DNA of 64,000 nucleotides, taken from the NCBI GenBank assembly GCA_020055645.1, contig JAECZT010000025.1, forward strand, positions 1-64,000. Direction: 5' to 3'. The notes under the pieces were generated by a model. That model was not told the origin of the DNA. It made no database searches and was given only the letters and a program-made list of their open reading frames with translations. This DNA comes from Tomocerus qinae. Taxonomy: Eukaryota; Arthropoda; Collembola; Entomobryomorpha; Tomoceridae. Both the position numbers and the translations under genes were made by a program. Shown in pieces: positions 46,801-61,099 of the stretch (positions are counted from its first letter, which is position 1; each line of letters begins with the position of its first letter).

Positions 46801-49800
46801 TTTAAGCTTTTTGGCTCGTACAAGTTTCAAAAAAATCAATTAAAACTGCTAAATGTTATTTTTAAGCTTTTTAACTCGTACAAGTATTAAATCATGAATT
46901 TCAACTCTTGAAAATTATTTTTTAAGCTTTTTGGCTCCTACAGGTTTCAAAAAAATCAATTAAAACTGCTAAATGTTATTTTTAAACTTTTTGGCTATTA
47001 CAAGTTTCAAAAAAATCAATTAAAACTGGTAAATGTTATTTTTAAATTTTTTGGCTCGTACAAGCATTAAATCTTGAATTTCAACTATTGAAAAATATTT
47101 TTTAAGCTTATTGGCTCGTACAAGTATTAAATCATGAATTTCAATTCTTTAAAATACTTTTTTAAGCTTTTTGGCTCGTACAAGTATTAAATCATGAATT
47201 TCAACTCTTCAAAATTATTTTTTAAGCTTATTGGCTCGTACAAGTATTAAATCATGAATTTCAACTCTTGAAAATTATTTTTTAAGCTTTTTGGCTCGTA
47301 CAAGTATTAAATCATGAATTTCAACTCTTGAAAATTATTTTTTAAGCTTTTTGGCTCCTACAGGTTTCAAAAAAAATCAATTAAAACTGCTAAATGTTAT
47401 TTTTAAGCCTTTTAGCTCGTACAAGTATTAAATCATGAATTTCAACCATTGAAAATTATTTTTTAAGCTTTTTGCCTCGTACAAGTATTAAATCATGAAT
47501 TTCAACTCTTAAAAATTATTTTTTTAAGCTTTTTGGCTCGTACAAGTATTAAATCATGAATTTCAACTCTTGAAAATTATTTTTTAAGCTTTTTGGCTCG
47601 TACAAGTATTAAATCATGAATTTCAACTCTTCAAAATTATTTTTTAAGCTTATTGGCTCGTACAAGTATTAAATCATGAATTTCAACTCTTGAAAATTAT
47701 TTTTTAAGCTTTTTGGCTCGTACAAGTATTAAATCATGAATTTCAACTCTTGAAAATTATTTTTTAAGCTTTTTGGCTCCTACAGGTTTCAAAAAAAATC
47801 AATTAAAACTTCTAAATGTTATTTTTAAACTTTTTGGCTCGTACAAGTTTCAAAAAAATTAATTAAAACTGGTAAATGTTATTTTTAAATTTTTTGGCTC
47901 GTACAAGCATTAAATCTTGAATTTCATTTCTTGAAAAATATTTTTTAAGCTTTTTGCCTCGTACAAGTATTAAATCATGAATTTCATTTCTTGAAAATTA
48001 TTTTTTAAGCTTTTTGGCTCGTACAAGTATTAAATCATGAATTTCAACTCTTGAAAATTATTTTTTAGGCTTATTGGCTCGTACAAGTATTAAATCATGA
48101 ATTTCAACTCTTGAAAATTATTTTTTAAGCTTTTTGGCTCGTACAAGTATTAAATCAAGAATTTCAACTCTTCAAAATTATTTTTTAAGCTTATTGGCTC
48201 GTACAAGTATTAAATCATGAAATTCAACTCTTGAAAATTATTTTTTAAGCTTTTTGGCTCGTACAAGTATTAAATCATGAATTTCAACTCTTGAAAATTA
48301 TTTTTTAAGCTTATTGGCTCGTACAAGTATTAAATCATGAATTTCAATTCTTTAAAATTCTTTTTTAAGCTTATTGGCCCGTACAAGTATTAAATCATGA
48401 ATTTCAACTCTTGAAAATTATTTTTTCAGGTTTTTGGCTCCTACAAGTATTAAATCATGAATTTCAACTCTTCAAAATTATTTTTTAAGCTTTATGGCTA
48501 GTACAAGTTTCAAAAAAAATCAATTAAAACTGCTAAATGTTATTTTTAAGCTTTTTGGCTCGTACAAGTATTAAATCATGAATTTCAACTCTTGAAAATT
48601 ATTTTTTAAGCTTTTTGCCTCGTACAAGTATTAAATCATGAATTTCAACTCTTGAAAATTATTTTTTTAAGCTTTTTGGCTCGTACAAGTAATAAATCAT
48701 GAATTTCAACTCTTGAAAATTATTTTTTAAGCTTTTTGTCTCGTACAAGTATTAAATCATGAATTTCAACTCTTGAAAATTATTTTTTAAGCTTTTTGTC
48801 TCGTACAAGTTTCAAAAAAATCATTTAAAACTGCTAAATGTTATTTTTAAACTTTTTGGCTCGTACAAGTATTAAATCATTAATTTCAACTCTTGAAAAT
48901 TATTTTTTAAGCTTTTTGGGTCGTACAAGTTTCAAAAAAACAATTAAAACTGCTAAATGTTATTTTTAAGCTTTTTAGCTCGTACAAGTATTAAATCATG
49001 AATTTCAACTCTTGAAAATTATTTTTTAAGCTTTTTGGTTCCTACAAGTTTCAAAAAGAATCATTTAAAAAAACTGCTAAATGTTATTTTTAAACTTTTT
49101 GGCTCATACAAGTTTCAAAATAAATCAATTAAAACTACTAAATGTTATTTTTAAATTTTTTGGCTCGTAAAAGCATTAAATCTTAAATTTCAACTCTTGA
49201 AAAATACTTTTTAAGCTTTTTGGCTCGTACAAGTATTAAATCACGAATTTCAACTCTTGAAAATTATTTTTTAAGCTTTTTGGCTCGTACAAGTATTAAA
49301 TCATGAATTTCAACTCTTGAAAATTATTTTTTAAGCTTTTTGGCTCGTACAAGTTTCAAAAAAATCAATTAAAACTGCTAAATGTTATTTTTAAGCTTTT
49401 TAACTCGTACAAGTATTAAATCTTGAATTTCAACTATTGAAAAATATTTTTTAAGCTAATTGGCTCGTACAAGTATTAAATCATGAATTTCAATTCTTTA
49501 AAATTCTTTTTTAAGCTTATTGGCCCGTACAAGTATTAAATCATGAATTTCAACTTTTGAAAATTATTTTTTCAGCTTTTTGGCTCCTACAAGTATTAAA
49601 TCATGAATTTCAACTCTTCAAAATTATTTTTTAAGCTTATTGGCTCGTACAAGTGTTGAATCATGAATTTCAACTCTTGAAAATTATTTTTTCAGCTTTT
49701 TGGCTCCTACAAGTATTAAATCATGAATTTCAACTCTTAAAAATTATTTTTTAAACTTTTTGGCTAGTACAAGTTTCATAAAAATCAATTAAAACTGCTA

Positions 49801-52800
49801 AATGTTATTTTTAAGCTTTTTGGCTCGTACAAGTATTAAATCATGAATTTCAACTCTTGAAAATTATTTTTTAAGCTTTTTGCCTCGTACAAGTATTAAA
49901 TCATGAATTTCAACTCTTGAAAATTATTTTTTAAGCTTTTTGGCTCGTACAAGTATTAAATCATGAATTTCAACTCTTGAAAATTATTTTTTAAGCTTTT
50001 TGGCTCGTACAAGTATTAAATCATGAATTCCAAATCTTGAAAATTATTTTTTAAGCTTTTTGCCTAGTACAAGTATTAAATCATGAATTTCAACTCTTGA
50101 AAATTATTTTTTAAGCTTTTTGCCTCGTACAAGTTTCAAAAAAATCATTTAAAACTGCTAAATGTTAATTTTAAGCTTTTTGGCTCGTACAAGTATTAAA
50201 TCATTAATTTCAACTCTTGAAAATTATTTTTTAAGCTTTTTGGCTCGTACAAGTTTCAAAAAAATCAATTAAAACTGCTAAATGTTATTTTTAAGCTTTT
50301 TAACTCGTACAAGTATTAAATCATGAATTTCAACTCTTGAAAATTATTTTTTAAGCTTTTTGGCTCCTACAGGTTTCAAAAAAATCAATTAAAACTGCTA
50401 AATGTTATTTTTAAACTTTTTGGCTATTACAAGTTTCAAAAAAATCAATTAAAACTGGTAAATGTTATTTTTAAATTTTTTGGCTCGTACAAGCATTAAA
50501 TCTTGAATTTCAACTATTGAAAAATATTTTTTAAGCTTATTGGCTCGTACAAGTATTAAATCATGAATTTCAATTCTTTAAAATTCTCTTTTAAGCTTAT
50601 TGGCCCGTACAAGTATTAAATCATGAATTTCAACTTTTGAAAATTATTTTTTCAGCTTTTTGGCTCCTACAAGTATTAAATCCTGAATTTCAACTCTTCA
50701 AAATTATTTTTTAAGCTTATTGGCTCGTACAAGTGTTGAATCATGAATTTCAACTCTTGAAAATTATTTTTTCAGCTTTTTGGCTCCTACAAGTATTAAA
50801 TCATGAATTTCAACTCTTAAAAATTATTTTTTAAACTTTTTGGCTAGTACAAGTTTCATAAAAATCAATTAAAACTGCTAAATGTTATTTTTAAGCTTTT
50901 TGGCTCGTACAAGTATTAAATCATGAATTTCAACTCTTGAAAATTATTTTTTAAGCTTTTTGCCTCGTACAAGTATTAAATCATGAATTTCAACTCTTGA
51001 AAATTATTTTTTAAGCTTTTTGGCTCGTACAAGTATTAAATCATGAATTTCAACTCTTGAAAATTATTTTTTAAGCTTTTTGGCTCGTACAAGTATTAAA
51101 TCATGAATTCCAAATCTTGAAAATTATTTTTTAAGCTTTTTGCCTCGTACAAGTATTAAATCATGAATTTCAACTCTTGAAAATTATTTTTTAAGCTTTT
51201 TGCCTCGTACAAGTTTCAAAAAAATCATTTAAAACTGCTAAATGTTAATTTTAAGCTTTTTGGCTCGTACAAGTATTAAATCATTAATTTCAACTCTTGA
51301 AAATTATTTTTTAAGCTTTTTGGCTCGTACAAGTTTCAAAAAAATCAATTAAAACTGCTAAATGTTATTTTTAAGCTTTTTAACTCGTACAAGTATTAAA
51401 TCATGAATTTCAACTCTTGAAAATTATTTTTTAAGCTTTTTGGCTCCTACAGGTTTCAAAAAAATCAATTAAAACTGCTAAATGTTATTTTTAAACTTTT
51501 TGGCTATTACAAGTTTCAAAAAAATCAATTAAAACTGGTAAATGTTATTTTTAAATTTTTTGGCTCGTACAAGCATTAAATCTTGAATTTCAACTATTGA
51601 AAAATATTTTTTAAGCTTATTGGCTCGTACAAGTATTAAATCATGAATTTCAATTCTTCAAAATTATTTTTTAAGCTTTTTGGCTCGTACAAGTATTAAA
51701 TCATGAATTTCAACTCTTGAAAATTATTTTTTAAGCTTTTTGGCTCGTACAAGTATTAAATCATGAATTTCAACTCTTGAAAATTATTTTTAAGCTTTTT
51801 GGCTCGTACAAGTATTAAATCATGAATTTCAACTCTTGAAAATTATTTTTTAAGCTTTTTGGCTCCTACAGGTTTCAAAAAAATCAATTAAAACTGCTAA
51901 ATGTTATTTTTAAGCCTTTTAGCTCGTACAAGTATTAAATCATGAATTTCAACCATTGAAAATTATTTTTTAAGCTTTTTGCCTCGTACAAGTATTAAAT
52001 CATGAATTTCAACTCTTAAAAATTATTTTTTTAAGCTTTTTGGCTCGTACAAGTATTAAATCATGAATTTCAACTCTTGAAAATTATTTTTTAAGCTTTT
52101 TGGCTCGTACAAGTATTAAATCATGAATTTCAACTCTTCAAAATTATTTTTTAAGCTTATTGGCTCGTACAAGTATTAAATCATGAATTTCAACTCTTGA
52201 AAATTATTTTTTAAGCTTTTTGGCTCGTACAAGTATTAAATCATGAATTTCAACTCTTGAAAATTATTTTTTAAGCTTTTTGGCTCCTACAGGTTTCAAA
52301 AAAAATCAATTAAAACTTCTAAATGTTATTTTTAAACTTTTTGGCTCGTACAAGTTTCAAAAAAATTAATTAAAACTGGTAAATGTTATTTTTAAATTTT
52401 TTGGCTCGTACAAGCATTAAATCTTGAATTTCATTTCTTGAAAAATATTTTTTAAGCTTTTTGCCTCGTACAAGTATTAAATCATGAATTTCATTTCTTG
52501 AAAATTATTTTTTAAGCTTTTTGGCTCGTACAAGTTTCAAAAAAAATCAATTTAAACTGTTGAATCTTATTTTTTAAGCTTATTGGCTCGTACAAGTATT
52601 AAATCATGAATTTCAACTCTTGAAAATTATTTTTTAAGCTTTTTGGCTCGTACAAGTATTAAATCAAGAATTTCAACTCTTCAAAATTATTTTTTAAGCT
52701 TATTGGCTCGTACAAGTATTAAATCATGAAATTCAACTCTTGAAAATTATTTTTTAAGCTTTTTGGCTCGTACAAGTATTAAATCATGAATTTCAACTCT

Positions 52801-52860
52801 TGAAAATTATTTTTTAAGCTTATTGGCTCGTACAAGTATTAAATCATGAATTTCAACTCT
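43837..52860 (+). repeat. Higher-order repeat, 4,510 bp (75 monomers), two copies, with an internal 1,080-bp repeat
   Basis: ttttttcaggtttttgg at 43913 and 48423, gctttttgtctcg at 44281 and 48791, and ttaagctaattgg at 44941 and 49451 give a constant 4,510-bp offset. Inside each copy an 18-monomer block repeats at 1,080 bp (aagtgttgaatcatg at 45141 and 46221; 49651 and 50731). Copies are nearly identical, so the duplication is recent. Confidence 0.85.
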
Positions 52861-54839
52861 TGAAAATTATTTTTAAACTTTTTGGCTCGTACAAGTTTCA
52901 AAAAAATTAATAAAAAATGGTAAATGTTATTTTTAAGCTTTTTGGCTCGTACAAGTATTAAATCATGAATTTCAACTCTTGAAAATTATTTTTTAAGCTT
53001 TTTGGCTCGTACAAGTATTAAATCATGAATTTCAACTCTTGAAAATTATTTTTTAAGATTTTTGGCTCGTACAAGTATTAAATCATGAATTTCAACTCTT
53101 CAAAATTATTTTTTAAGCTTTTTGGCTAGTACAAGTTTCAAAAAAATCAATTAAAACTGCTAAATGTTATTTTTAAGCTTTTTGGCTCGTACAAGTATTA
53201 AATCATGAATTTCAACTCTTGAAAATTATTTTTTAAGCTTTTTGCCTCGTACAAGTATTAAATCATGAATTTCAACTCTTGAAAATTATTTTTTTAAGCT
53301 TTTTGGCTCGTACAAGTATTAAATCATGAATTTCAACTCTTGAAAATTATTTTTTAAGCTTTTTGGCTCGTACAAGTATTAAATCATGAATTCCAAATCT
53401 TGAAAATTATTTTTTAAGCTTTTTGCCTCGTACAAGTATTAAATCATGAATTTCAAATCTTGAAAATTATTTTTTAAGCTTTTTGCCTCGTACAAGTTTC
53501 AAAAAAATCATTTAAAACTGCTAAATGTTATTTTTAAGCTTTTTGGCTCGTACAAGTATTAAATCATGAATTTCAACTCTTGAAAATTATTTTTTAAGCT
53601 TTTTGCCTCGTACAAGTATTAAATCATGAATTTCAACTCTTCAAAATTATTTTTTAAGCTTTTTGGCTAGTACAAGTTTCAAAAAAATCAATTAAAACTG
53701 CTAAATGTTATTTTTAAGCTTTTTGGCTCGTACAAGTATTAAATCATGAATTTCAACTCTTGAAAATTATTTTTTAAGCTTTTTGCCTCGTACAAGTATT
53801 AAATCATGAATTTCAACTCTTGAAAATTATTTTTTTAAGCTTTTTGGCTCGTACAAGTATTAAATCATGAATTTCAACTCTTGAAAATTATTTTTTAAGC
53901 TTTTTGGCTCGTACAAGTATTAAATCATGAATTCCAAATCTTGAAAATTATTTTTTAAGCTTTTTGCCTCGTACAAGTATTAAATCATGAATTTCAAATC
54001 TTGAAAATTATTTTTTAAGCTTTTTGCCTCGTACAAGTTTCAAAAAAATCATTTAAAACTGCTAAATGTTATTTTTAAGCTTTTTGGCTCGTACAAGTAT
54101 TAAATCATTAATTTCAACTCTTGAAAATTATTTTTTAAGCTTTTTGGCTCGTACAAGTTTCAAAAAAATCAATTAAAACTGCTAAATGTTATTTTTAAGC
54201 TTTTTAGCTCGTACAAGTATTAAATCATGAATTTCAACTCTTGAAAATTATTTTTTAAGCTTTTTGGTTCCTACAAGTTTCAAAAAGAATCATTTAAAAA
54301 AACTGCTAAATGTTATTTTTAAACTTTTTGGCTCGTACAAGTTTCAAAAAAATCAATTAAAACTACTAAATGTTATTTTTAAATTTTTTGGCTATTACAA
54401 GTTTCAAAAAAATCAATTAAAACTGGTAAATGTTATTTTTAAATTTTTTGGCTCGTACAAGCATTAAATCTTGAATTTCAACTATTGAAAAATATTTTTT
54501 AAACTTTTTGGCTCCTACAAGTATTAAATCATGAATTTCAACTCTTCAAAATTATTTTTTAAGCTTATTGGCTCGTACAAGTATTAAATCATGAATTTCA
54601 ATTCTTTAAAATTCTTTTTTAAGCTTATTGGCCCGTACAAGTATTAAATCATGAATTTCAACTCTTGAAAATTATTTTTTCAGGTTTTTGGCTCCTACAA
54701 GTATTAAATCATGAATTTCAACTCTTCAAAATTATTTTTTAAGCTTTATGGCTAGTACAAGTTTCAAAAAAAATCAATTAAAACTGCTAAATGTTATTTT
54801 TAAATTTTTTGGCTCGTAAAAGCATTAAATCTTAAATTT

Positions 54840-57800
54840 CAACTCTTGAAAAATATTTTTTAAGCTAATTGGCTCGTACAAGTATTAAATCATGAATTTC
54901 AATTCTTTAAAATTCTTTTTTAAGCTTATTGGCCCGTACAAGTATTAAATCATGAATTTCAACTTTTGAAAATTATTTTTTCAGCTTTTTGGCTCCTACA
55001 AGTATTAAATCATGAATTTCAACTCTTCAAAATTATTTTTTAAGCTTATTGGCTCGTACAAGTGTTGAATCATGAATTTCAACTCTTGAAAATTATTTTT
55101 TCAGCTTTTTGGCTCCTACAAGTATTAAATCATGAATTTCAACTCTTAAAAATTATTTTTTAAACTTTTTGGCTAGTACAAGTTTCATAAAAATCAATTA
55201 AAACTGCTAAATGTTATTTTTAAGCTTTTTGGCTCGTACAAGTATTAAATCTTGAATTTCAACTATTGAAAAATATTTTTTAAGCTTTTTGCCTCGTACA
55301 AGTATTAAATCATGAATTTCAACTCTTGAAAATTATTTTTTTAAGCTTTTTGGCTCGTACAAGTATTAAATCATGAATTTCAACTCTTGAAAATTATTTT
55401 TTAAGCTTTTTGGCTCGTACAAGTATTAAATCATGAATTCCAAATCTTGAAAATTATTTTTTAAGCTTTTTGCCTAGTACAAGTATTAAATCATGAATTT
55501 CAACTCTTGAAAATTATTTTTTAAGCTTTTTGCCTCGTACAAGTTTCAAAAAAATCATTTAAAACTGCTAAATGTTAATTTTAAGCTTTTTGGCTCGTAC
55601 AAGTATTAAATCATTAATTTCAACTCTTGAAAATTATTTTTTAAGCTTTTTGGCTCGTACAAGTATTAAATCATGAATTTCAACTCTTGAAAATTCTTTT
55701 TTAAGCTTATTGGCCCGTACAAGTATTAAATCATGAATTTCAACTCTTGAAAATTATTTTTTAAGCTTTTTACCTCGTACAAGTATTAAATCATGAATTT
55801 CAACTCTTGAAAATTATTTTTTTAAGCTTTTTGGCTCGTACAAGTATTAAATCATGAATTTCAACTCTTGAAAATTATTTTTTAAGCTTTTTGGCTCGTA
55901 CAAGTATTAAATCATGAATTCCAAATCTTGAAAATTATTTTTTAAGCTTTTTGCCTAGTACAAGTATTAAATCATGAATTTCAACTCTTGAAAATTATTT
56001 TTTAAGCTTTTTGCCTCGTACAAGTTTCAAAAAAATCATTTAAAACTGCTAAATGTTAATTTTAAGCTTTTTGGCTCGTACAAGTATTAAATCATTAATT
56101 TCAACTCTTGAAAATTATTTTTTAAGCTTTTTGGCTCGTACAAGTTTCAAAAAAATCAATTAAAACTGCTAAATGTTATTTTTAAGCTTTTTAACTCGTA
56201 CAAGTATTAAATCATGAATTTCAACTCTTGAAAATTATTTTTTAAGCTTTTTGGCTCCTACAGGTTTCAAAAAAATCAATTAAAACTGCTAAATGTTATT
56301 TTTAAACTTTTTGGCTATTACAAGTTTCAAAAAAATCAATTAAAACTGGTAAATGTTATTTTTAAATTTTTTGGCTCGTACAAGCATTAAATCTTGAATT
56401 TCAACTATTGAAAAATATTTTTTAAGCTTATTGGCTCGTACAAGTATTAAATCATGAATTTCAATTCTTCAAAATTATTTTTTAAGCTTTTTGCCTCGTA
56501 GAAGTATTAAATCATGAATTTCAACTCTTGAAAATTATTTTTTAAGCTTTTTGGCTCGTACAAGTATTAAATCATGAATTTCAACTCTTGAAAATTATTT
56601 TTTAAGCTTTTTGGCTCCTACAGGTTTCAAAAAAAATCAATTAAAACTGCTAAATGTTATTTTTAAGCCTTTTAGCTCGTACAAGTATTAAATCATGACA
56701 TTCAACCATTGAAAATTATTTTTTAAGCTTTTTGCCTCGTACAAGTATTAAATCATGAATTTCAACTCTTAAAAATTTTTTTTTAAGCTTTTTGGCTCGT
56801 ACAAGTATTAAATCATGAATTTCAACTCTTGAAAATTATTTTTTAAGCTTTTTGGCTCGTACAAGTATTAAATCATGAATTTCAACTCTTCAAAATTATT
56901 TTTTAAGCTTATTGGCTCGTACAAGTATTAAATCATGAATTTCAACTCTTGAAAATTATTTTTTAAGCTTTTTGGCTCGTACAAGTATTAAATCATGAAT
57001 TTCAACTCTTGAAAATTATTTTTTAAGCTTTTTGGCTCCTACAAGTTTCAAAAAAAATCAATTAAAACTGCTAAATGTTATTTTTAAGCTTTTTAGCTCG
57101 TACAAGTATTAAATCATGAATTTCAACTCTTGAAAATTATTTTTTAAACTTTTTGGCTCGTACAAGTATTAAATCATGAATTTCAACTCTTAAAAATTAT
57201 TTTTTAAACTTTTTGGCTCGTACAAGTATTAAATCATGAATTTCAACTCTTGAAAATTATTTTTTAAACTTTTTGGCTCCTACAGGTTTCAAAAAAAATC
57301 AATTAAAACTGCTTAATGTTATTTTTAAACTTTTTGGCTCGTACAAGTTTCAAAAAAATTAATTAAAACTGGTAAATGTTATTTTTAAATTTTTTGGCTC
57401 GTACAAGCATTAAATCTTGAATTTCATTTCTTGAAAAATATTTTTTAAGCTTTTTGCCTCGTACAAGTATTAAATCATGAATTTCATTTCTTGAAAATTA
57501 TTTTTTAAGCTTTTTGGCTCGTACAAGTATTAAATCATGAATTTCAACTCTTGAAAATTATTTTTTAAGCTTATTGGCTCGTACAAGTATTAAATCATGA
57601 ATTTCAACTCTTGAAAATTATTTTTTAAGCTTTTTGGCTCGTACAAGTATTAAATCAAGAATTTCAACTCTTGAAAATTATTTTTTAAGCTTTTTGGCTC
57701 GTACAAGTTTCAAAAAAATCAATTAAAACTGCTAAATGTTATTTTTAAGCTTTTTAACTCGTACAAGTATTAAATCTTGAATTTCAACTATTGAAAAATA

Positions 57801-59400
57801 TTTTTTAAGCTAATTGGCTCGTACAAGTATTAAATCATGAATTTCAATTCTTTAAAATTCTTTTTTAAGCTTATTGGCCCGTACAAGTATTAAATCATGA
57901 ATTTCAACTTTTGAAAATTATTTTTTCAGCTTTTTGGCTCCTACAAGTATTAAATCATGAATTTCAACTCTTCAAAATTATTTTTTAAGCTTATTGGCTC
58001 GTACAAGTGTTGAATCATGAATTTCAACTCTTGAAAATTATTTTTTCAGCTTTTTGGCTCCTACAAGTATTAAATCATGAATTTCAACTCTTAAAAATTA
58101 TTTTTTAAACTTTTTGGCTAGTACAAGTTTCATAAAAATCAATTAAAACTGCTAAATGTTATTTTTAAGCTTTTTGGCTCGTACAAGTATTAAATCTTGA
58201 ATTTCAACTATTGAAAAATATTTTTTAAGCTTTTTGCCTCGTACAAGTATTAAATCATGAATTTCAACTCTTGAAAATTATTTTTTAAACTTTTTGGCTC
58301 GTACAAGTATTAAATCATGAATTTCAACTCTTGAAAATTATTTTTTAAGCTTTTTGGCTCGTACAAGTATTAAATCATGAATTCCAAATCTTGAAAATTA
58401 TTTTTTAAGCTTTTTGCCTAGTACAAGTATTAAATCATGAATTTCAACTCTTGAAAATTATTTTTTAAGCTTTTTGCCTCGTACAAGTTTCAAAAAAATC
58501 ATTTAAAACTGCTAAATGTTAATTTTAAGCTTTTTGGCTCGTACAAGTATTAAATCATTAATTTCAACTCTTGAAAATTATTTTTTAAGCTTTTTGGCTC
58601 GTACAAGTATTAAATCATGAATTTCAACTCTTGAAAATTCTTTTTTAAGCTTATTGGCCCGTACAAGTATTAAATCATGAATTTCAACTCTTGAAAATTA
58701 TTTTTTAAGCTTTTTACCTCGTACAAGTATTAAATCATGAATTTCAACTCTTGAAAATTATTTTTTTAAGCTTTTTGGCTCGTACAAGTATTAAATCATG
58801 AATTTCAACTCTTGAAAATTATTTTTTAAGCTTTTTGGCTCGTACAAGTATTAAATCATGAATTCCAAATCTTGAAAATTATTTTTTAAGCTTTTTGCCT
58901 AGTACAAGTATTAAATCATGAATTTCAACTCTTGAAAATTATTTTTTAAGCTTTTTGCCTCGTACAAGTTTCAAAAAAATCATTTAAAACTGCTAAATGT
59001 TAATTTTAAGCTTTTTGGCTCGTACAAGTATTAAATCATTAATTTCAACTCTTGAAAATTATTTTTTAAGCTTTTTGGCTCGTACAAGTTTCAAAAAAAT
59101 CAATTAAAACTGCTAAATGTTATTTTTAAGCTTTTTAACTCGTACAAGTATTAAATCATGAATTTCAACTCTTGAAAATTATTTTTTAAGCTTTTTGGCT
59201 CCTACAGGTTTCAAAAAAATCAATTAAAACTGCTAAATGTTATTTTTAAACTTTTTGGCTATTACAAGTTTCAAAAAAATCAATTAAAACTGGTAAATGT
59301 TATTTTTAAATTTTTTGGCTCGTACAAGCATTAAATCTTGAATTTCAACTATTGAAAAATATTTTTTAAGCTTCTTGGCTCGTACAAGTATTAAATCATG
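54840..59400 (+). repeat. Higher-order repeat, about 2,945 bp (49 monomers)
   Basis: aagctaattggctcg near 54863 and 57808 and aagctttttacctcg near 55763 and 58707 recur about 2,945 bp apart. It reuses the monomer order of the 4.5-kb repeat, with parts deleted or added. Confidence 0.75.
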
Positions 59401-61099
59401 AATTTCAATTCTTGAAAATATTTTTTAAGCTTTTTGCCTCGTAGAAGTATTAAATCATGAATTTCAACTCTTGAAAATTATTTTTTAAGCTTTTTCGCTT
59501 TTACAAGTATTAAAACATGAATTTAAACTCTTCAAAATTATTTATTAAGCTTTTTGCCTCCTACAAGTTTAAAAAATCAATTAAAACTGCTAAATGTTAT
59601 TTTTAAGCCTTTTAGCTCGTACAAGTATTAAATCATGACATTCAACCATTGAAAATTATTTTTTAAGCTTTTTGCCTCGTACAAGTATTAAATCATGAAT
59701 TTCAACTCTTAAAAATTATTTTTTAAGCTTTTTGGCTCGTACAAGTATTAAATCATGAATTTCAACTCTTGAAAATTATTTTTTAAGCTTTTTGGCTCGT
59801 ACAAGTATTAAATCATGAATTTCAACTCTTCAAAATTATTTTTTAAGCTTATTGGCTCGTACAAGTATTAAATCATGAATTTCAACTCTTGAAAATTATT
59901 TTTTAAGCTTTTTGGCTCGTACAAGTATTAAATCATGAATTTCAACTCTTGAAAATTATTTTTTAAGCTTTTTGGCTCCTACAGGTTTCAAAAAAAATCA
60001 ATTAAAACTGCTAAATGTTATTTTTAAGCTTTTTAGCTCGTACAAGTATTAAATCATGAATTTCAACCATTGAAAATTATTTTTTAAGCTTTTTGCCTCG
60101 TACAAGTATTAAATCATGAATTTCAACTCTTAAAAATTATTTTTTTAAGCTTTTTGGCTCGTACAAGTATTAAATCATGAATTTCAACTCTTGAAAATTA
60201 TTTTTTAAGCTTTTTGGCTCCTACAGGTTTCAAAAAAAATCAATTAAAACTGCTTAATGTTATTTTTAAACTTTTTGGCTCGTACAAGTTTCAAAAAAAT
60301 TAATTAAAACTGGTAAATGTTATTTTTAAATTTTTTGGCTCGTACAAGCATTAAATCTTGAATTTCATTTCTTGAAAAATATTTTTTAAGCTTTTTGCCT
60401 CGTACAAGTATTAAATCATGAATTTCATTTCTTGAAAATTATTTTTTAAGCTTTTTGGCTCGTACAAGTATTAAATCATGAATTTCAACTCTTGAAAATT
60501 ATTTTTTAAGCTTATTGGCTCGTACAAGTATTAAATCATGAATTTCAACTCTTGAAAATTATTTTTTAAGCTTTTTGGCTCGTACAAGTATTAAATCAAG
60601 AATTTCAACTCTTCAAAATTATTTTTTAAGCTTATTGGCTCGTACAAGTATTAAATCATGAAATTCAACTCTTGAAAATTATTTTTTAAGCTTTTTGGCT
60701 CGTACAAGTATTAAATCATGAATTTCAACTCTTGAAAATTATTTTTTAAGCTTATTGGCTCGTACAAGTATTAAATCCTGAATTTCAACTCTTGAAAATT
60801 ATTTTTAAACTTTTTGGCTCGTACAAGTTTCAAAAAAATTAATAAAAAATGGTAAATGTTATTTTTAAATTTTTTGGCTCGTACAAGCATTAAATCTTGA
60901 ATTTCATTTCTTGAAAAATATTTTTTAAGCTTTTTGCCTCGTACAAGTATTAAATCATGAATTTCAACTCTTGAAAATTATTTTTTAAGCTTTTTGGCTC
61001 GTACAAGTATTAAATCATGAATTTCAACTCTTGAAAATTATTTTTTAAGCTTTTTGGCTCCTACAGGTTTCAAAAAAAATCAATTAAAACTGCTAAATG

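Noticed and set aside
23388-54467. Short open frames within the satellite (at 23388, 43500 and 54264)
   Set aside because: The 60-bp period is a multiple of three, so class B runs stay open; the 43500 and 54264 frames are the same higher-order copy 10,764 bp apart.
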